Positions 1 through 13,000 of a stretch of 64,000 nt of DNA are shown piece by piece. This stretch comes from Anseranas semipalmata (lineage: Eukaryota > Chordata > Aves > Anseriformes > Anseranatidae): positions 112,212-176,211 of the forward strand of contig VXAA01005608.1 of assembly GCA_013399115.1 (NCBI GenBank). The letters are read 5' to 3'. The notes under the pieces are model-generated. The model saw only the letters and a list, made by a program, of their open reading frames with translations. It searched no databases and was not told the origin of the DNA. Made by a program: the position numbers and the translations under genes. The first letter of the stretch is position 1. Every line of letters starts with the position of its first letter.

Positions 1-3000
1 GTATCTTGCTGTTGTATGTAAAGCATTCCAAGATAGATATCTTTGATGACGTCCGTATTACTTTGATCTGGTCTTAAAGATGAGAGTGGGTGATACAGGC
101 CTGGGAAAATTAACTCGCTTGCTCTTCCCTCGCTTGAATGACACGTTAGCAAATTTACTTAGGATAGCTTCCAAAAATATTTTAGTCCTGGAATTAATAT
201 GTACAGAGAACTCATAAAAATAAATGTATGCTTTCTTCTGCTGTACCAGTAGGTTTATAGCTCTGCTTAGTTTGTGCTGCCCCAGTTTCTAATTATTAAG
301 GCATGTGAAAGTATTGGACAACAGAGGTAGAGATGAAGTTGGGTAGTAACGTTAATTTTTAGCATGATTTGCTAAGAAAATGAAGTGTATGTGCTGGAAT
401 TAGGGAAGAATGAACAGACATGTAATGCTAACTATCTTTGACAAAGTGATAGTAATCAGAAATAGTTAATTTTTCAGATGTTTTATGAAAGTAGAAAATT
501 TGATGTTTCTGAATAATGGCTACAATATAAATTCAATCTTTAGCAAACACCAGAATATGCATGAGAGATGTAATGAAAGCCCTAACCACAGAAGGATCCT
601 CTGCTGAATTTTATTGGTTTTTTTGAACACCAGCAAACTTAACCTTGTGACAAAACTCCAAAGGAAGTCAATTTTCCTTAAGTCTGTGGTTTACAAATTC
701 TTCCTCTCAGTAGGAGGGACAGAAATAAAATGAGTTACTTTTTTTCCTCTCTGTGGTTAATGATGTAATTTCTGTTAACATCCCAACTTCTATACTCTTG
801 GTTTATAATTTTTTTTTCTAGACATTAAAGTTGAAGAAAAATGAGTTCCTGTTTTCTACAATGGCATTACTCTCTGCTTTTCCCAAGTAGCAGGCAATAA
901 ATGTTTTTCCCTTAATAATGTTTTTCCCTTAGGACTCATGTCCTAACAGTGGGTCGAGGTTTGGTGTTATGTGGGCAAGGGTGAAGTCAGAATGCTACAA
1001 CGAGTCTAGCTGACTGAAAGACTCCTACTGGTACACGGGGGACCGTCTGACTCCTTTTGTGGTGCCTGTTTGTAAACTGAGAGGAACCCCGTGCTAGAGG
1101 TTGGTAGCTTCTTCTGAATATGCCTAATCTGCTACTTGAGGCTGAGAGCAGGAGCATTATCAGGCTCCTATTACTGAATTCCCATCAGAGTTCCTTCTGG
1201 TATGAGGTCACTGCTCTGTGAGTCTGATGCTTTCAGATGGTGTCACTTTGTTGGTTGCGTGGCCAGCAACGTTATCAATCATGTCCTCTAAGCAGAAGAT
1301 GCTGCTTAAGGCAATAAATTGGGTGGTGGGCAAAGAAATTCTATCCACTCCGCTATCAAAACCTTAACAAAAGTAATTCTACTTCTAAGGACAGGTCACA
1401 CTTGTTCGTAGAGATGTGGGGAATAGCATTTACTAAAAATTAGAGTGAGAATGTGGTTTTGAGCATGTGTGTGTTCTGTAAATGTTATGATCAGCCTCTT
1501 CACACATAATTTTTCAAGACTTTCTGATTGATACTACACATATTTCCCCATATGGACAAGTTTGAATTCACAACAGAGAATTCAACACTTCGAATATTTA
1601 GAAAAGATTTATACTGGAAGTGAATGTCTGCCAACAGTAATTCTGCTGAAAGATGATCGTTCTGTATTTTCTTTGCTGGAAAAATGATGACAGATTTTCA
1701 GTGTTTGAAAATGTGAAACAAATGCAGTGAAAGAATAAAAGAAAACCTTGAACCTAATGCTTGCACTGTGGATTCTGTTCCTATTGGAGTTTGGTTTTTT
1801 TTGTTTGTTTGTTTTTGTTTTTGGTGGGTAAAAGGCTTCTTACTTGGTGGGGTGCTATTTCCAGTGATTTGTAATATTTTAAATGCAGGTTATATTGGGT
1901 AACAACTTCGTTACTGCTGGTACTGTTGACTACAGTTGGGTTACAGAGGGAAGGGACACAGAACAATGAGATGCCACCTGTGAAGACCTGAGGTGGCAAA
2001 AATGGCATTTATCAAGACCAGAAAGGAAGCAGTTTTGGTTGTCACAATGCAAGATGAGAGAGAAGGCTGTACAAAGTTGATGCTAAGATCCAATTTTAAG
2101 CATGTTCTTAATAAACGCTTTTTACAATTAGTTAAGAGAAAGTATGTGAATACCTAAGTCATTTGATACGATCTGTTCAAAAAGGCCAAACTTTATTTGG
2201 GGTAGCACCAGTTTTAGTGGAGGTCACAGTATTCACAGTGTGTTTCCAGTTGTTTCATTAGACCTTTCAGAAATAGTTGATTATAACTCCACGAGCTGCT
2301 TAATTTAAATACCATAATCTAAATTTTATGTGTCAGAAGATTATGAATCCAAAAATGAGCTTGACTGCTGGAATCCAAATGAGGAATAACAGGAAGTCTT
2401 AAGCAAGAGTTTTGTCTGTAATCTTTGGCTGTTATTGATGGCTCTGTTAGTGAAGAAAGATCTGCAGAGCAGATCTGAACTCTAAAGAGAGGTAGCAGAA
2501 CTTCAGAAAAATATGTCAGCCCTGAACATAGAAGTAATAGTCATGTTTCTAATGCCTTCTATTAGTTAAAATGTATTAAAATGTACAGGTAGAACTTTGA
2601 GGTGCTCAGTGCGAGTTGAAGGAGATGAGGAGTCTGCCAATTAAAGTTGGATGAACTATGGAGAGGGGAGATCCTAAGAGATTCTCGATGTTTAAGTAAA
2701 GTTACCAGTGTATTTATTTGTTTGTGTTTGAGTCAACTCCTCACCAGTTCAGATGCATTTTTCTTTTTCTGGGGGAGTTCAAAGCCATATGCAAGAAACT
2801 GTCCTAACATGAGGCTTGCTTATGGGAATTAACTTTTGCAGACCCTTTACTTAAAAACCTCCCACTGCTGAGCAAATCAACCCCCACACACCTCCATGCT
2901 GATGGCCCTCTCGTTGGAAACCCTCTGAAAGAAAAACACCAGTGTTTTGAGGGGGATGAACTGATGATACATTGAAAGATTTAAGGATGAAAGAGGCTAC

Positions 3001-6000
3001 TGAGAGTTGCTTGGGAAAGTTATTATGTTGGAGTGAAATAGGAAGGAGAGAGAATTAGATCTGATTTTGGTCTTTAGCTTAAAGTGAAAGGTAGTACGTG
3101 AAGGTAAAAGACTAAGCAGACAGGTTAGTTCCTTGCGTTGAACTAACAAAGTGGGTGGTTTTTATCCTTTTTAGCATAGATACATATGCCTGGTTTTAAG
3201 TTTAGTACCTTCTAAGAGCATAACTTTCTAACATGCTTATTGCAGACGTGTCTGCAGAGTGACAAATGGGCAAAAGTTCAAATCAGATAGCACTTTAAAA
3301 GGCAGGTTTTCTCTCCTCCCCTTGATGTGGGCGTGGGTTTTGGTGGGTTGTCTTTTGTTTTTGTTTTTATATCCGGAGACAACACAGAAGATGATCCAGC
3401 AGATTTTGTTGGAAGGAAACAGAGTAGAAAGACCTGCAGCATTAGTACAAGAGGTGTACTTTTGTAAAAATTCAGCAGAGGGCAGAGCGAAACTTAAGAA
3501 TGAGGGAACCCCGCATAGATGTTCAGCACTATGCTGAGCTGCAGAGCTGAACAGAGCTCAGAGCTAAGAAGTAGAGTAGCTCCAGATACTAAAAACAGTT
3601 CTGAAGAGCAGAAAGCACTACAGACAACTGAATATTCTTCTAAAAGAACTGGGGAGAGAACATTCACGCTTTTATAGTATGCTCAATTGAGATCCAATGC
3701 CTTTCACCATACAGGAGAAGAGGGATACCACTGTCACATTGACTGGATGCAGATCAGCTGTTAAGCCTCCTGTTTAGCATTCCAGCTCTATAATTCAACA
3801 TAGAGACATTGCATTAGGTTCTCCTGCTTTATTTACTTTCTGAATCCAATGTTCAGAATTTATAAAGCTCTACAAGAACTTTTATTCAGCCTATAGCTAC
3901 TTTTTGTTGTGCTTACTAATATTTAAAGTATCAGAAGTGGAGATTGCCATGTATTTAGGGATCTTATGTCTGAGTGTTTATTCTACCTTCTTGACCTCAC
4001 TAAGTTACCAAAAACTTTACTAAGTTTAAGCAAGAACTAGGTAGTTTAGATAAAGTAAGGGTTAAAAAGAAGTTTGCATTTACATCAGTATTGAACTGTA
4101 GTAATATGATAAATTTAAAAAGTACAGCATAGCATTATTAAGTGATGTTACAGAGATTAAGCGTGATGGAGGTGGAATGGGGCTAATGTATTAGGGTAAT
4201 TTGTCTATAAAAGTTTACCCATGCGTTGTGTTTTGTATATTATTTAAACAATAACAGATTGTATTGGGGGTACTGCAAAAGTAGTAAAAGTTGAAATATG
4301 AATTTTAAGTCCTTATTCATATACTCTTGAAGTACTTATGCAAAGAATAAAAACTCCCAATATGCTGCTATTTCCCATCCATGGATAGTGACTGCATGCT
4401 ATGCTGAACCATTTCAGTTATTATGAGGTTTATAGTTATATTTTATGTTGCGTTTAGAAAAAACAATGATGCTTTGTGTGTCTAGCATTATTGTTACAAT
4501 GGTTTTAGAATGTGTCCCCAGCTTTTTAGGCAACCCATATGTTTTATGTTCAGTAGCTTTTTTTCTTGTTTTATTAGTTTAATGTTTGGCAAAGTGTTTT
4601 TTAATACTGTCACTAAATTGTTGAACAAATTTAAATTTGAAGAAAGATTTTTTTTATTAAGTAAAAAGTGTAAGCAATACAGAGGTTTTCTTATTAACTG
4701 AGCTGTTCGAGTGAGATCTGTGTACGTTTGCTTTTTACGCAATCTGAAAGGTGAACTGGAAAGGATTTCTGAGAAATGGTGTGTGTCCTTTCCAAATTCT
4801 TCAATATATACAACACAGCCCTCAAAATTTGCTTGATTTTTTTGCACTCAAATTGACAGGAACGTAAATTAATTTTCTGGTTTCAGAGAATGGTGCCTGG
4901 GGAGTGGAAAAAGCTCATGGATTTTCAGTGGGAACTCTCCTGTGGTATAATTAAAGTTCTGTTTTCAAACACTAACAGGACAAGTGCTTTAAATTCATCC
5001 ATATTTACATATTGTGTCCGGAGTGTTTCTTGTAAAACTGAGAAGACAAACCAGGGTAGTTTACTTATATCCTCAATTTCCCCAGATTTTCTGACCTCTT
5101 TTACAAAAGAGAGCTTAGATGGCAAAAGCTTTAGTCTTACATCCACCCCATTCTCACATTTTATTTCCTCTGGTAGCTCAAAACTTTTTATTTATAAAAG
5201 GATAACTATTTTTATATCAATTATCTTAATGAAAGCTTCCTCTGATGTTCTCTGTGACATAATTTCTCTTTCCAGGAGCAGATATCCCCCGCACTCCTTG
5301 CTGTACCTGTGTTGGCATCACTTGTTACTTTTGCATTTTCCAATGATCCCTGATCCTTTTTTGCTTAAAATGTTAGCACATATTCAAAACCATGAAATCA
5401 TGGTAGTCGCACAGTCCAGCTATGTGACATCAAAAGATCCTAAGCTTCTGTTGTCCTCAGGAACAAAAACAAGTCTAATCTCCATTTCCTAGTAATCACT
5501 GGAAGGCAAAGACTTAGGAACGCAAATGCAAGAGACAGGATAGTCCTGCAGTATGTCAGTTCTGTGTGAAAGCTGATCTAAATTATAACAGAAGAATAAA
5601 AGTTTACCAAACAAAACCTCTGGCACTGTCATGAGGAGCTGAACTGTGCTTTTACTCAAGAGGCCACCAGAGCACTCCCTTTATGTCAGAGGGCTTGTTA
5701 ATATCGTGTCATGAGACAGACGTGCCTTCAGAAACTAAATGGATGTCCAGGAATCCCAATCAGGAGTGTGTCCTGAACAGCCGAGATCTCTTCAGCTCAG
5801 CTTACGGCCAGCTGGAGATACTACGAAACAGCCAGCCGGAACAGACAGCGCTGGAGAGGAGACCTTATCCAAGAAGTGTTCATAGATTATTCCATCGTTT
5901 GTCCTACTAGCATCTATTCAGTAACTGACCACAAGAGATTCTTATAGCAGAGAACAGCTGTATTTGTGGAGACATCTCCGTGTTTGGTTGTTTGTTGTCC

Positions 6001-7239
6001 CCCCCACACCCTCTCGTGGAATATTTAAGATAAACCTAATGCAAAACCCAAGATGCTATAAAATACCTTCCCCCCACTCAATTGTCATGCAACACACCAC
6101 CAGCTGTTCCACCCTCGTATTTGAAGCTTCTGGCTTCTGTCCTTCTCTGCCTTTGCAGCATCATGCAATAGCATTAAAAAAATATATGAATACACTAAAA
6201 TTAAGAAATAATTTTTCAAAAGTCACCCAGTGCAGTTGTGGATAATGTCTAGGTTACTTGCCTTTCTTAGAATCTGAGGGGTTTTAAAAACTGGAAGTTA
6301 CAGGGGCAATTGTGTAACTTGTATAACTAGTAATTATCTTGAGGAAGGTATTGTTCTCAGAGAATAAAATTATGCCCGACGTGCTTTTTTTCTGCCGCCT
6401 GTTGAGCATACTGGACACTAGGAACTTCCTGTCACTAATCACATCATAAAGGACAGAGTGCTCTGTATTCTTCTCATGTTTTGGAAGGATGAAGCAGCTA
6501 CAGTTTCATATTTCTTGGGAATTCAGACACATTTATTGTGCACTTTGGGTTGTCTATCCTGTTTAAGATTTGTTTGCAATGCTGAGCGAAGTAATTAAAA
6601 CACTACAATTGAGCAGCTGCACCCATCACCCCTTTAACAATATTCATTTCTTTAAAAAGTGTATGCTATATTAATTTATTATATTCACTTGATTTTCCTA
6701 CACTCTGCTGTAACTATTGCAAACATAATACTTGCCTCCTCTAGACCCGTAGTGCTACTTGACAACAGCATCATCCTCAAAGTACACTTCTCCTAGTTAA
6801 CAAGTTCCAAGTCTGTCTGAGGATGAAGGAACAGCAAAAATGTTGTAGCAGGTCTTGTCAGTGGCCCTGTTTTTTTCCCCCGCTTTCAGCCAGCGGTGGC
6901 ACTCTGACTACTGTCAAGTTTTGATGCAGTGCACTTAACTCTATAAGCAGAGGCCTCGAGACTCTTTCACCAATCACAGCAATGGCAGCTGCTGACTGAT
7001 GAGCACTGAACACATAGTAGTGACCCATTGCATCCTCCTATTGAGGGGAATTCTAGCCTTAGGGTTTTTTTTGTTGTTTTTGAAGTCCTGGAAGCCATTT
7101 CAAACCCCAGTGTTTTGCAGCCATAGCAGTGAATCAGAGGTGCAGTACGGTGTTGCTTTTGTGCCATCAGTAGGTGCTGGACAGCAAACCTAGAAACGGT
7201 GTTCTGAGAAATGCTAATAACAGGAAAACTCAGAAATAC
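1..7239. other. AT-rich non-coding DNA upstream of or within FAM210A intron 1
   Basis: No gene is recognised here. The stretch is AT-rich with scattered T and A runs, such as the GTTT-type simple repeat at about 1795-1823 and a tandem duplication of a 16-base T-rich segment at about 900-935. The acceptor at 9535 shows that FAM210A has at least one 5' exon to the left, so part or all of this is probably intron 1 or its promoter flank. Open frames at 3259-3537, 4890-5492 and 5683-5910 lack convincing splice sites or recognisable domains. In human the next gene on this side is RNMT, head to head with FAM210A; I saw no RNMT-like peptide. Confidence 0.5.
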
Positions 7240-7430
7240 CTGTTCAGTTTCTTGCTGCTGTATCATCAGTCTCTGCATGGCCAAACGATCTCCTTCAAAG
7301 GCTGTTGGATTGCAGAGTCCTGTTAATAACAAGGGAGAATCAGAGTGCTCAGCATTGCTTCCCCCACGCTGTATGGTGACAATTTTCAAAGCTTGTTCAG
7401 AACGGGTATTTGTGAATAGGACACCATCCG
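7240..7430 (-). CDS. Exon-like segment A of an unrecognised gene (minus strand)
   Basis: On the minus strand, a pyrimidine-rich tract ending CTGCTTTCAG precedes 191 bases with no stop in one frame. A CAG|GTATTT donor follows immediately. The exon begins two bases into a codon and then carries exactly 63 codons, ending in phase 0. The translation is mixed in composition and protein-like: it starts DGVLFTNTRSEQALK and ends in a helical, glutamine-rich stretch around AMQRLMIQQQETEQ. I do not recognise the family. It lies antisense to FAM210A intron 1. A possible next exon on the same strand begins after a TTCCTTCATCCTCAG acceptor near 6806 and would stop after seven codons, but this is weak. It could be a real minor gene, a relic, or chance. 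Confidence 0.4.
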
Positions 7431-7756
7431 CTGAAAGCAGATGAACTGTGAGGTACAGACTGACTTGAGGTCCTGGACTCCTGTAGGTCAGTAGGTGTCC
7501 ATTGCTGAGTCTGCTGACTGCACATGTGAACACCTACTCGGGGCAGATGCTGAGTGCTGTGCCCTGCTAGTGAGGGGCCAACAGTCCTGTGGAGCATTAT
7601 CCCTCAGGAGAGGCGTGTAAGTGGCTATATGCAAGCAGAGTAGTTTTCTTCCAGTTTATTACAATTTCTATAAATCAGGAAGGTGGTTGGTATGTGAATA
7701 AGTACCATCTTAACACTTGAGTTTGGATGACTGTTTTCACCACTTTTTGTTTACAG

Positions 7757-7879
7757 AAGCAATTGCATTTAAGAATTCAGCAAGAAGCCCTGCTTCTCAT
7801 AAAAGCAGAAATACACCAAGCAGTTGCTGCTTCCAGTGAATTCTTACAGAAGGCTGTCTCGTTGAGGCAGTACCTGTAG
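7757..7879 (+). pseudogene. Exon-like segment B of an unrecognised gene, ending in a nonsense codon
   Basis: A strong acceptor (TTTTTGTTTACAG) opens a 123-base segment that reads as 41 codons from phase 0. The product looks like an amphipathic coiled-coil helix, with residues such as LHLRIQQEALLLIKAEIHQ and then SSEFLQKAVSLRQYL. The last codon is TAG, directly followed by a GTGATT donor. A CAG|GTGATT boundary would be ordinary, so the TAG looks like a C-to-T nonsense change at an exon's final codon. An alternative donor four bases earlier breaks the frame of segment C. Segment B starts in the phase in which minus-strand segment A ends. Family not recognised. Confidence 0.35.
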
Positions 7880-8222
7880 GTGATTTACTGCTCTATAAGC
7901 AGCAGCACGTCTTGGCTCCCACTGAGTTCATAATTCAACAGGAGTGAATAACCACTTCCTTACATAGAGACAAGAGGTCTCCCCTCGTGATGCAGTCACC
8001 TCCTCTGTTAGCACGAGTTCCACAGAAGTGGGTATCTGTGCTTCACATGCAAGATGGATGTTCCAGGGAGTTTGGAACAATTGCTATCATTAGGCTGTCA
8101 GTGTCCAAAAGGGAAATTGCACTGATATCTTCTTCAGTAAGCAAGGTTTCAGGCTGAACAGAAATCATACTGTCAGTTGGCCATTCTATTTCTCTAAATG
8201 TACCTTTTTTCTACTTTGGCAG

Positions 8223-8341
8223 AGTCATCAATATGTTCAAAATATACATTTGAAAGGTGGGGAACTAGTGGAAGAGTGGCAACTTTCTGAAGACACAAAC
8301 CTTATCACACCTCTTGTTGCATATCTGAAAAGTAATAAAGG
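8223..8341 (+). CDS. Exon-like segment C of an unrecognised gene
   Basis: A long pyrimidine tract ending CTACTTTGGCAG is followed by 119 bases open in phase 0 for 39 codons plus two bases, then a strong G|GTATGT donor. The peptide is acidic and mixed (SHQYVQNIHLKGGELVEEW, then LSEDTNLITPLVAYLKSNK), unlike translated intron DNA. Segment B, if its terminal TAG is read as a mutated CAG, ends in the matching phase, so B and C could be consecutive exons. No downstream exon was found before FAM210A exon 2 at 9536. Family not recognised. It could also be an untranslated exon of FAM210A. Confidence 0.35.
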
Positions 8342-9535
8342 GTATGTATGACTTCATTTTTTTTAAACCTCTGCTTATATTATGAATTATTGATCATTTT
8401 CAGCAGCCTAGATGAATTCACTGTCAAAACACCTGATTAAAATATATCTAAAGGCTATAGGTGAAGGGGAAGAAGATGTGAAGATGACAGTGGAGTTTGA
8501 ATTGAACTTGAATGATTTCTAGTTTGTATCAATAGTTGTTAAAAATCCAAAAACATCAGGAAGATTTGCAAGCTGTAATGCAGCTGACTTAGCTGGCATT
8601 AGTTACATAAAATCAACTGGTGGTGCTTTGCTTTGGCGGGAAGGAAAGTTAGTTGTTCAGTAACTTGCAGTTACAAGTTACTACACGTATCATACAAAAT
8701 TCCCATCTTGTTTTGTGGGGAGCCTCTCAGTGGTTATTCCAGACTTTCAGGAGTAACAGATAAGTGTTCAAAATCATAAGGCTAACTGGGTTATCCACAG
8801 TTTTAAAATGCTCTTTGCATTGTAACATTTCTGAGATTAGAGTTTAATTTTGCTCTTTTTAATTCATGACATCCAACAGCACCATCCCCATTCCTAATAG
8901 ATGTATGCTGTCGGGTTGTTGTGGTTAGGTTTGTTACTATTAAGACTTCATTTTTTTTGTTTGTTTATTTTCTGGTTTTTTTTTGTTTTTTTTAACTGTA
9001 TGAATTTTTACTTTTACTTCAATAGCATAGAACACACAAAAAAAATAATTTTAATTATATTACATATAATTCCTCTTTAAGGACATTCCACCATCACCAA
9101 AGCACTTCAGTAAGGTCACACTATATCTATCTAGGCTGGAAGTATCACCTGAACTATCAGTTGCTCCTAGAAGTGAAGATTCAAGGGTAGCTTTTCAACA
9201 ACTGTGCCATATTATGCAGATAAAAGTAGCAGTTAGCACTAAACATCTGAAAATGTTTTCAGAGAGTAGATTGAGCATTTTAGCTGTGAGGGGCAGAGTG
9301 TGCTACATGAAGGGGACATTTAAGTTCAGAGTACTAAAGAGGTGAAATCTAAAATGATTTGCTTAATTCCAGAAGGTAACAGAATTTCTGCAAAGCAAGA
9401 TAAAGAAAACCTTTTAAAGTAGAAGAATAGAAAGCAACTTAAAATTTCAGAATTTCAAGTGGCATTGCAGCAATTACAAACAAGATGATTGAAATGTAAT
9501 ACGTTTACTCTTTCCCTCTTGTTTCTTCTCTACAG

Positions 9536-10008
9536 AAACGTCAGCCACATTTCATCAAAATGCAAAGGAGTGTATTACATACTGCATCTCAGCTGGCGCA
9601 TGGGATGTGTCTGGTTTTTCCTCGCACTAGTGTCTTTCAGTGCTTAAAAGGACAATCGATGTCATCTAATATTGGATGCACAGTGATTTTGGCACTGGAC
9701 CCTCCTAAACGATGTCTTCATGCAGGTGCAGCACTCCTTGCCTCAAAGAAAAGTGCTTTTTCATCACAGCCAGCAGACACTCCTCACAAAGTACCAGAAC
9801 AGAGGAATCCTTTGACATCAGCCAGTGACGTACCTAAGCAGAACCCTGTAGAGTCAGCTTCTTCAGATCCTGATCCACTACAAGACAAATCAATTAGTCT
9901 TGTTCAAAGATTCAAGAAAACTTTTAAACAGTATGGAAAAGTCATGATTCCAGTTCATCTTGTGACTTCCACTGTGTGGTTTGGATCCTTTTACTATGCA
10001 GCCATGAA
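9536..10008 (+). CDS. FAM210A: FAM210A first coding exon (presequence to membrane segment)
   Basis: The acceptor TTTCTTCTCTACAG ends at 9535, leaving 24 bases of 5' UTR before the ATG at 9560 (context AAAATGC, not a strong Kozak). The exon codes 149 residues plus two bases and ends at AA|GTAAGT. Residues 1 to about 60 are basic with hydroxyl residues and fit a mitochondrial targeting sequence. About 60-110 is Ser/Pro-rich linker. The conserved family block starts at DPLQDKSISLVQRFKKTF and runs into the membrane helix. The N-terminal part diverges most between species, which fits a cleaved presequence. Confidence 0.96.
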
Positions 10009-13000
10009 GTAAGTTGATACTTTGCTGCACTACTCAATGCTGCTGTTGAATTGAGACTGACTTGCGCTGGTGAAAGGACATAAGTTGTTGTTACATGTTA
10101 AGTGCCTCTCAATGTAATAGAGAAATGAGGCTACGTTTTTACCTGAAGCACAAGATTAATACTGAAAGTATATAGGATTAATGAGAGTGTAGTGTAAGTA
10201 CTATTATCATGCAATTACTGCTGTATAACAGATGTATTGCATACGTTTGGAGGAATGTAAATCTCCCCAAAATATGCATGGATGTAAACAGCATTGAAAT
10301 GATCAGTAACTTTTCACACGGTAAAAATAGAGATTTGGAATCCTGATTATGAGTTGCTAGATGAGATCTTTATACACCTGTTCTTTTTTTGTCTTTGGAT
10401 TTGATGGATATTTCACCACTTCCTTCCCACTTCATCCCAAATCCTCTCCCATCACTGGACTTTCAAATCTTTCACCTCACTCTGCGCTCCTCACAAACCA
10501 TGTGTATCCTCATGTGTATCTTTTTTCCTTTTTTTGTTTCCTGTCTTTCCTTCCCTCTACTGAAAAAATTACTGCTTTAGTCCAGACTTTTGAATGGGAA
10601 ATTAAGTATTCGTGTAGCAAAAAAAAAAAAGAGAGAAATTACGTATTTCTAATTTTAGTTTCTTTCAGCTATAGTGTGGGCCAGATAATGTTTTGGAAAG
10701 TGGCATTTATTAGAAAAAAACAACTGCATCAGCTATGAGCTATTAGTTCAGATGAAAGAAGTTTTATCTATCTGCAAATGGTTTGCTAAATATAAGTAAA
10801 TGTTTATCTCTGGATTGCTAGTGTTGTATATTTAATAACAGAGAAAGCATGGAACAATGACAGTTTGTGGCGGCAAGGATGGGGCTTTGACATCAGAACG
10901 CCTTACCACACAACTGTTTGTTTTAGTTACTCCAACCAGCTGGCATAATTGCCCTTTCTAGGAGCTATAGATCCAAATGTCATTCTAAATTTAGCTTATG
11001 TCAGAAGAATAAAGGTCTGGAGCTATTAAAAATATTTTGCTTTGGATGAATCCAGGTCGATGTTCACATCCAGACATTTCAGGTCAAGTTTTCTTAAAAC
11101 ACTTAAGTTAGCTGCTGAAATACATATTTGACAGATGAAAGCAACTAGAATATTTAACTAGAAACTAATTATAGCAAAGCTTTGATTTGTCATGCTACAG
11201 CAGCAGCACCCTTTGGAAATGGAAAAATAGCTTTCAGAATGACTGCTCATGACACAAGACTAAACCATGGTGGTTTGTTTAATAACATTGATTAACGTTG
11301 TCTTTCAGATCTTACTAGGTCTCCATTTTCTACTCCGGGGATAGGCCTTCAGCTTGTAGATCCCAGTAACTGTTAGAAAACCACTGCCTGCTACTGTTCC
11401 TGATGCTAAAGTGATCACATGCGCAGAACAACACTTAAAATGCTGAAAATATTAGATAGAAATGGATGATGATGCTAATAATACAACACTTGTAAATACT
11501 GGAAAGTCAGGCCTCCTGTGATGGCATGTAGCTTTGTACTACAATGTAAAGAAGGGCTGTCTCTTTTTTCTTTATGCTGATGTTGGTTTCCCTGGTTTTC
11601 AATAGAAAGAAGTTATGACAGGAGCTCCCTGCACCCATCCCACCGCCTGGTATTAACCAGGAGGAGCAGATGGGCACAAAAGCCCTGCAGTCTTGTGCGT
11701 GTAATATTTGCTTCCTTTTCTTTTGCCACATTCCATTTGTTTCATTTAAAAGCGAGGGGAGGACACTAAAGCCTGGATTCTGTACTTCTGGGCGTGCTGC
11801 AGATTAGTCTGAAATTTCAAAAGGGGAAAAAAAATTAGCCAAAATAGAACGTGCACAATTGGAGCCTAAGTAGCTGTCTTCCAACCGCTATATCCATTTA
11901 ACTCCAAACATAGTAAGCCAGGACACAGGTAAGTTTGTAGTTGCTAAGCCCAACAGGGATAGTATAAATGGGTTGTCTCTTGGTGGAATGCAGGAAAAAA
12001 AAAAAACAACATTAATTTGCCTATACATACAAAAATATAAAGCTTGTAAGTATATTGCTTAGATGAAAAAATGTTTTGCTGTCAAATTACAGAGATTGTG
12101 TAGAGTTTAAGAGTGGAAATGATAGTATAAATCACTGTTCAAGCTTCTTGTGTCATCCTGCTCATTTTCAATTTTTTTTCTCTTTGGTAGAGGAGTGAAT
12201 GTTGTTCCATTCCTAGAGTTGATTGGCTTACCAGACAGCATAGTAAGCATCCTGAAAAATTCCCAGAGTGGAAATGCACTAACTGCATATGCATTGTATA
12301 AAGTAAGTATTTTTATGGTTTGTAAACAAGCTCTAAAGTCTTGCCTGGTGAAATAAATAGGGTTTATTTGTTCAGATCAGAAAGAATTAATGCCGTTTTC
12401 TCTCTTTGGTAGTTACACATATTTCTGCATTCATTTTTGTAGTAAGAACAGTCACAGGCAAGTTAAGATGGGCTCTGTGCTCCTTTAAGGAATCTATCTA
12501 TATTTCTAAAATAACTTCTTTGTTTGCTGCAGGATGATTGTCTGCCCTCAGAGATTTAATTACAATTAAGCTATTCCTCTGTATCCCTGGCATAATTAAC
12601 AGGGATAACAAAGTAAATTTTAAATACTTCATGATTTCCAGATGAAAGTGTGGGTATTTTTTATCCTAGAGGGTGAATTAGTTTGTCTTTCTACCATAGT
12701 TCTCCATCATTGTCAAGTACTTTCATTGTCTGCTTGAATCAATTACTTACATTCAGGTTTGTGTCTCATTTATTGCTTTATGTGCAAAATCTGTGTTTGG
12801 GGAGCCTGAAATATGTGCTATTTATCTGCTATTTTAAGGGATTATTTTCCCAAACAAAATTTGACAGCGCTGCTCTTGCCAATTACTTCTGTGCCTGAAA
12901 GAGATCAATAAATAAATATGGTTAAATACCAAGATTTTATTACAGATGTGAGATTTGGCAGCGTTGGAAGAAACTTTCAAGACGTGAAAGCACTAGAATA

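Noticed and set aside
3259..3537. 92-codon frame near the left edge
   Set aside because: Starts in a T-rich hydrophobic run; no splice signals or recognisable domain.
4890..5492. 200-codon open frame on the plus strand
   Set aside because: The composition is that of translated AT-rich DNA, with no domain, no acceptor at its start and no donor at its end. The opposite strand is equally open in part.
5683..5910. 75-codon frame that looks protein-like after an acceptor-like CCTTCAG at 5731
   Set aside because: No credible donor follows and no family is recognised. The phase does not help link it to the segments at 7.2-8.3 kb.
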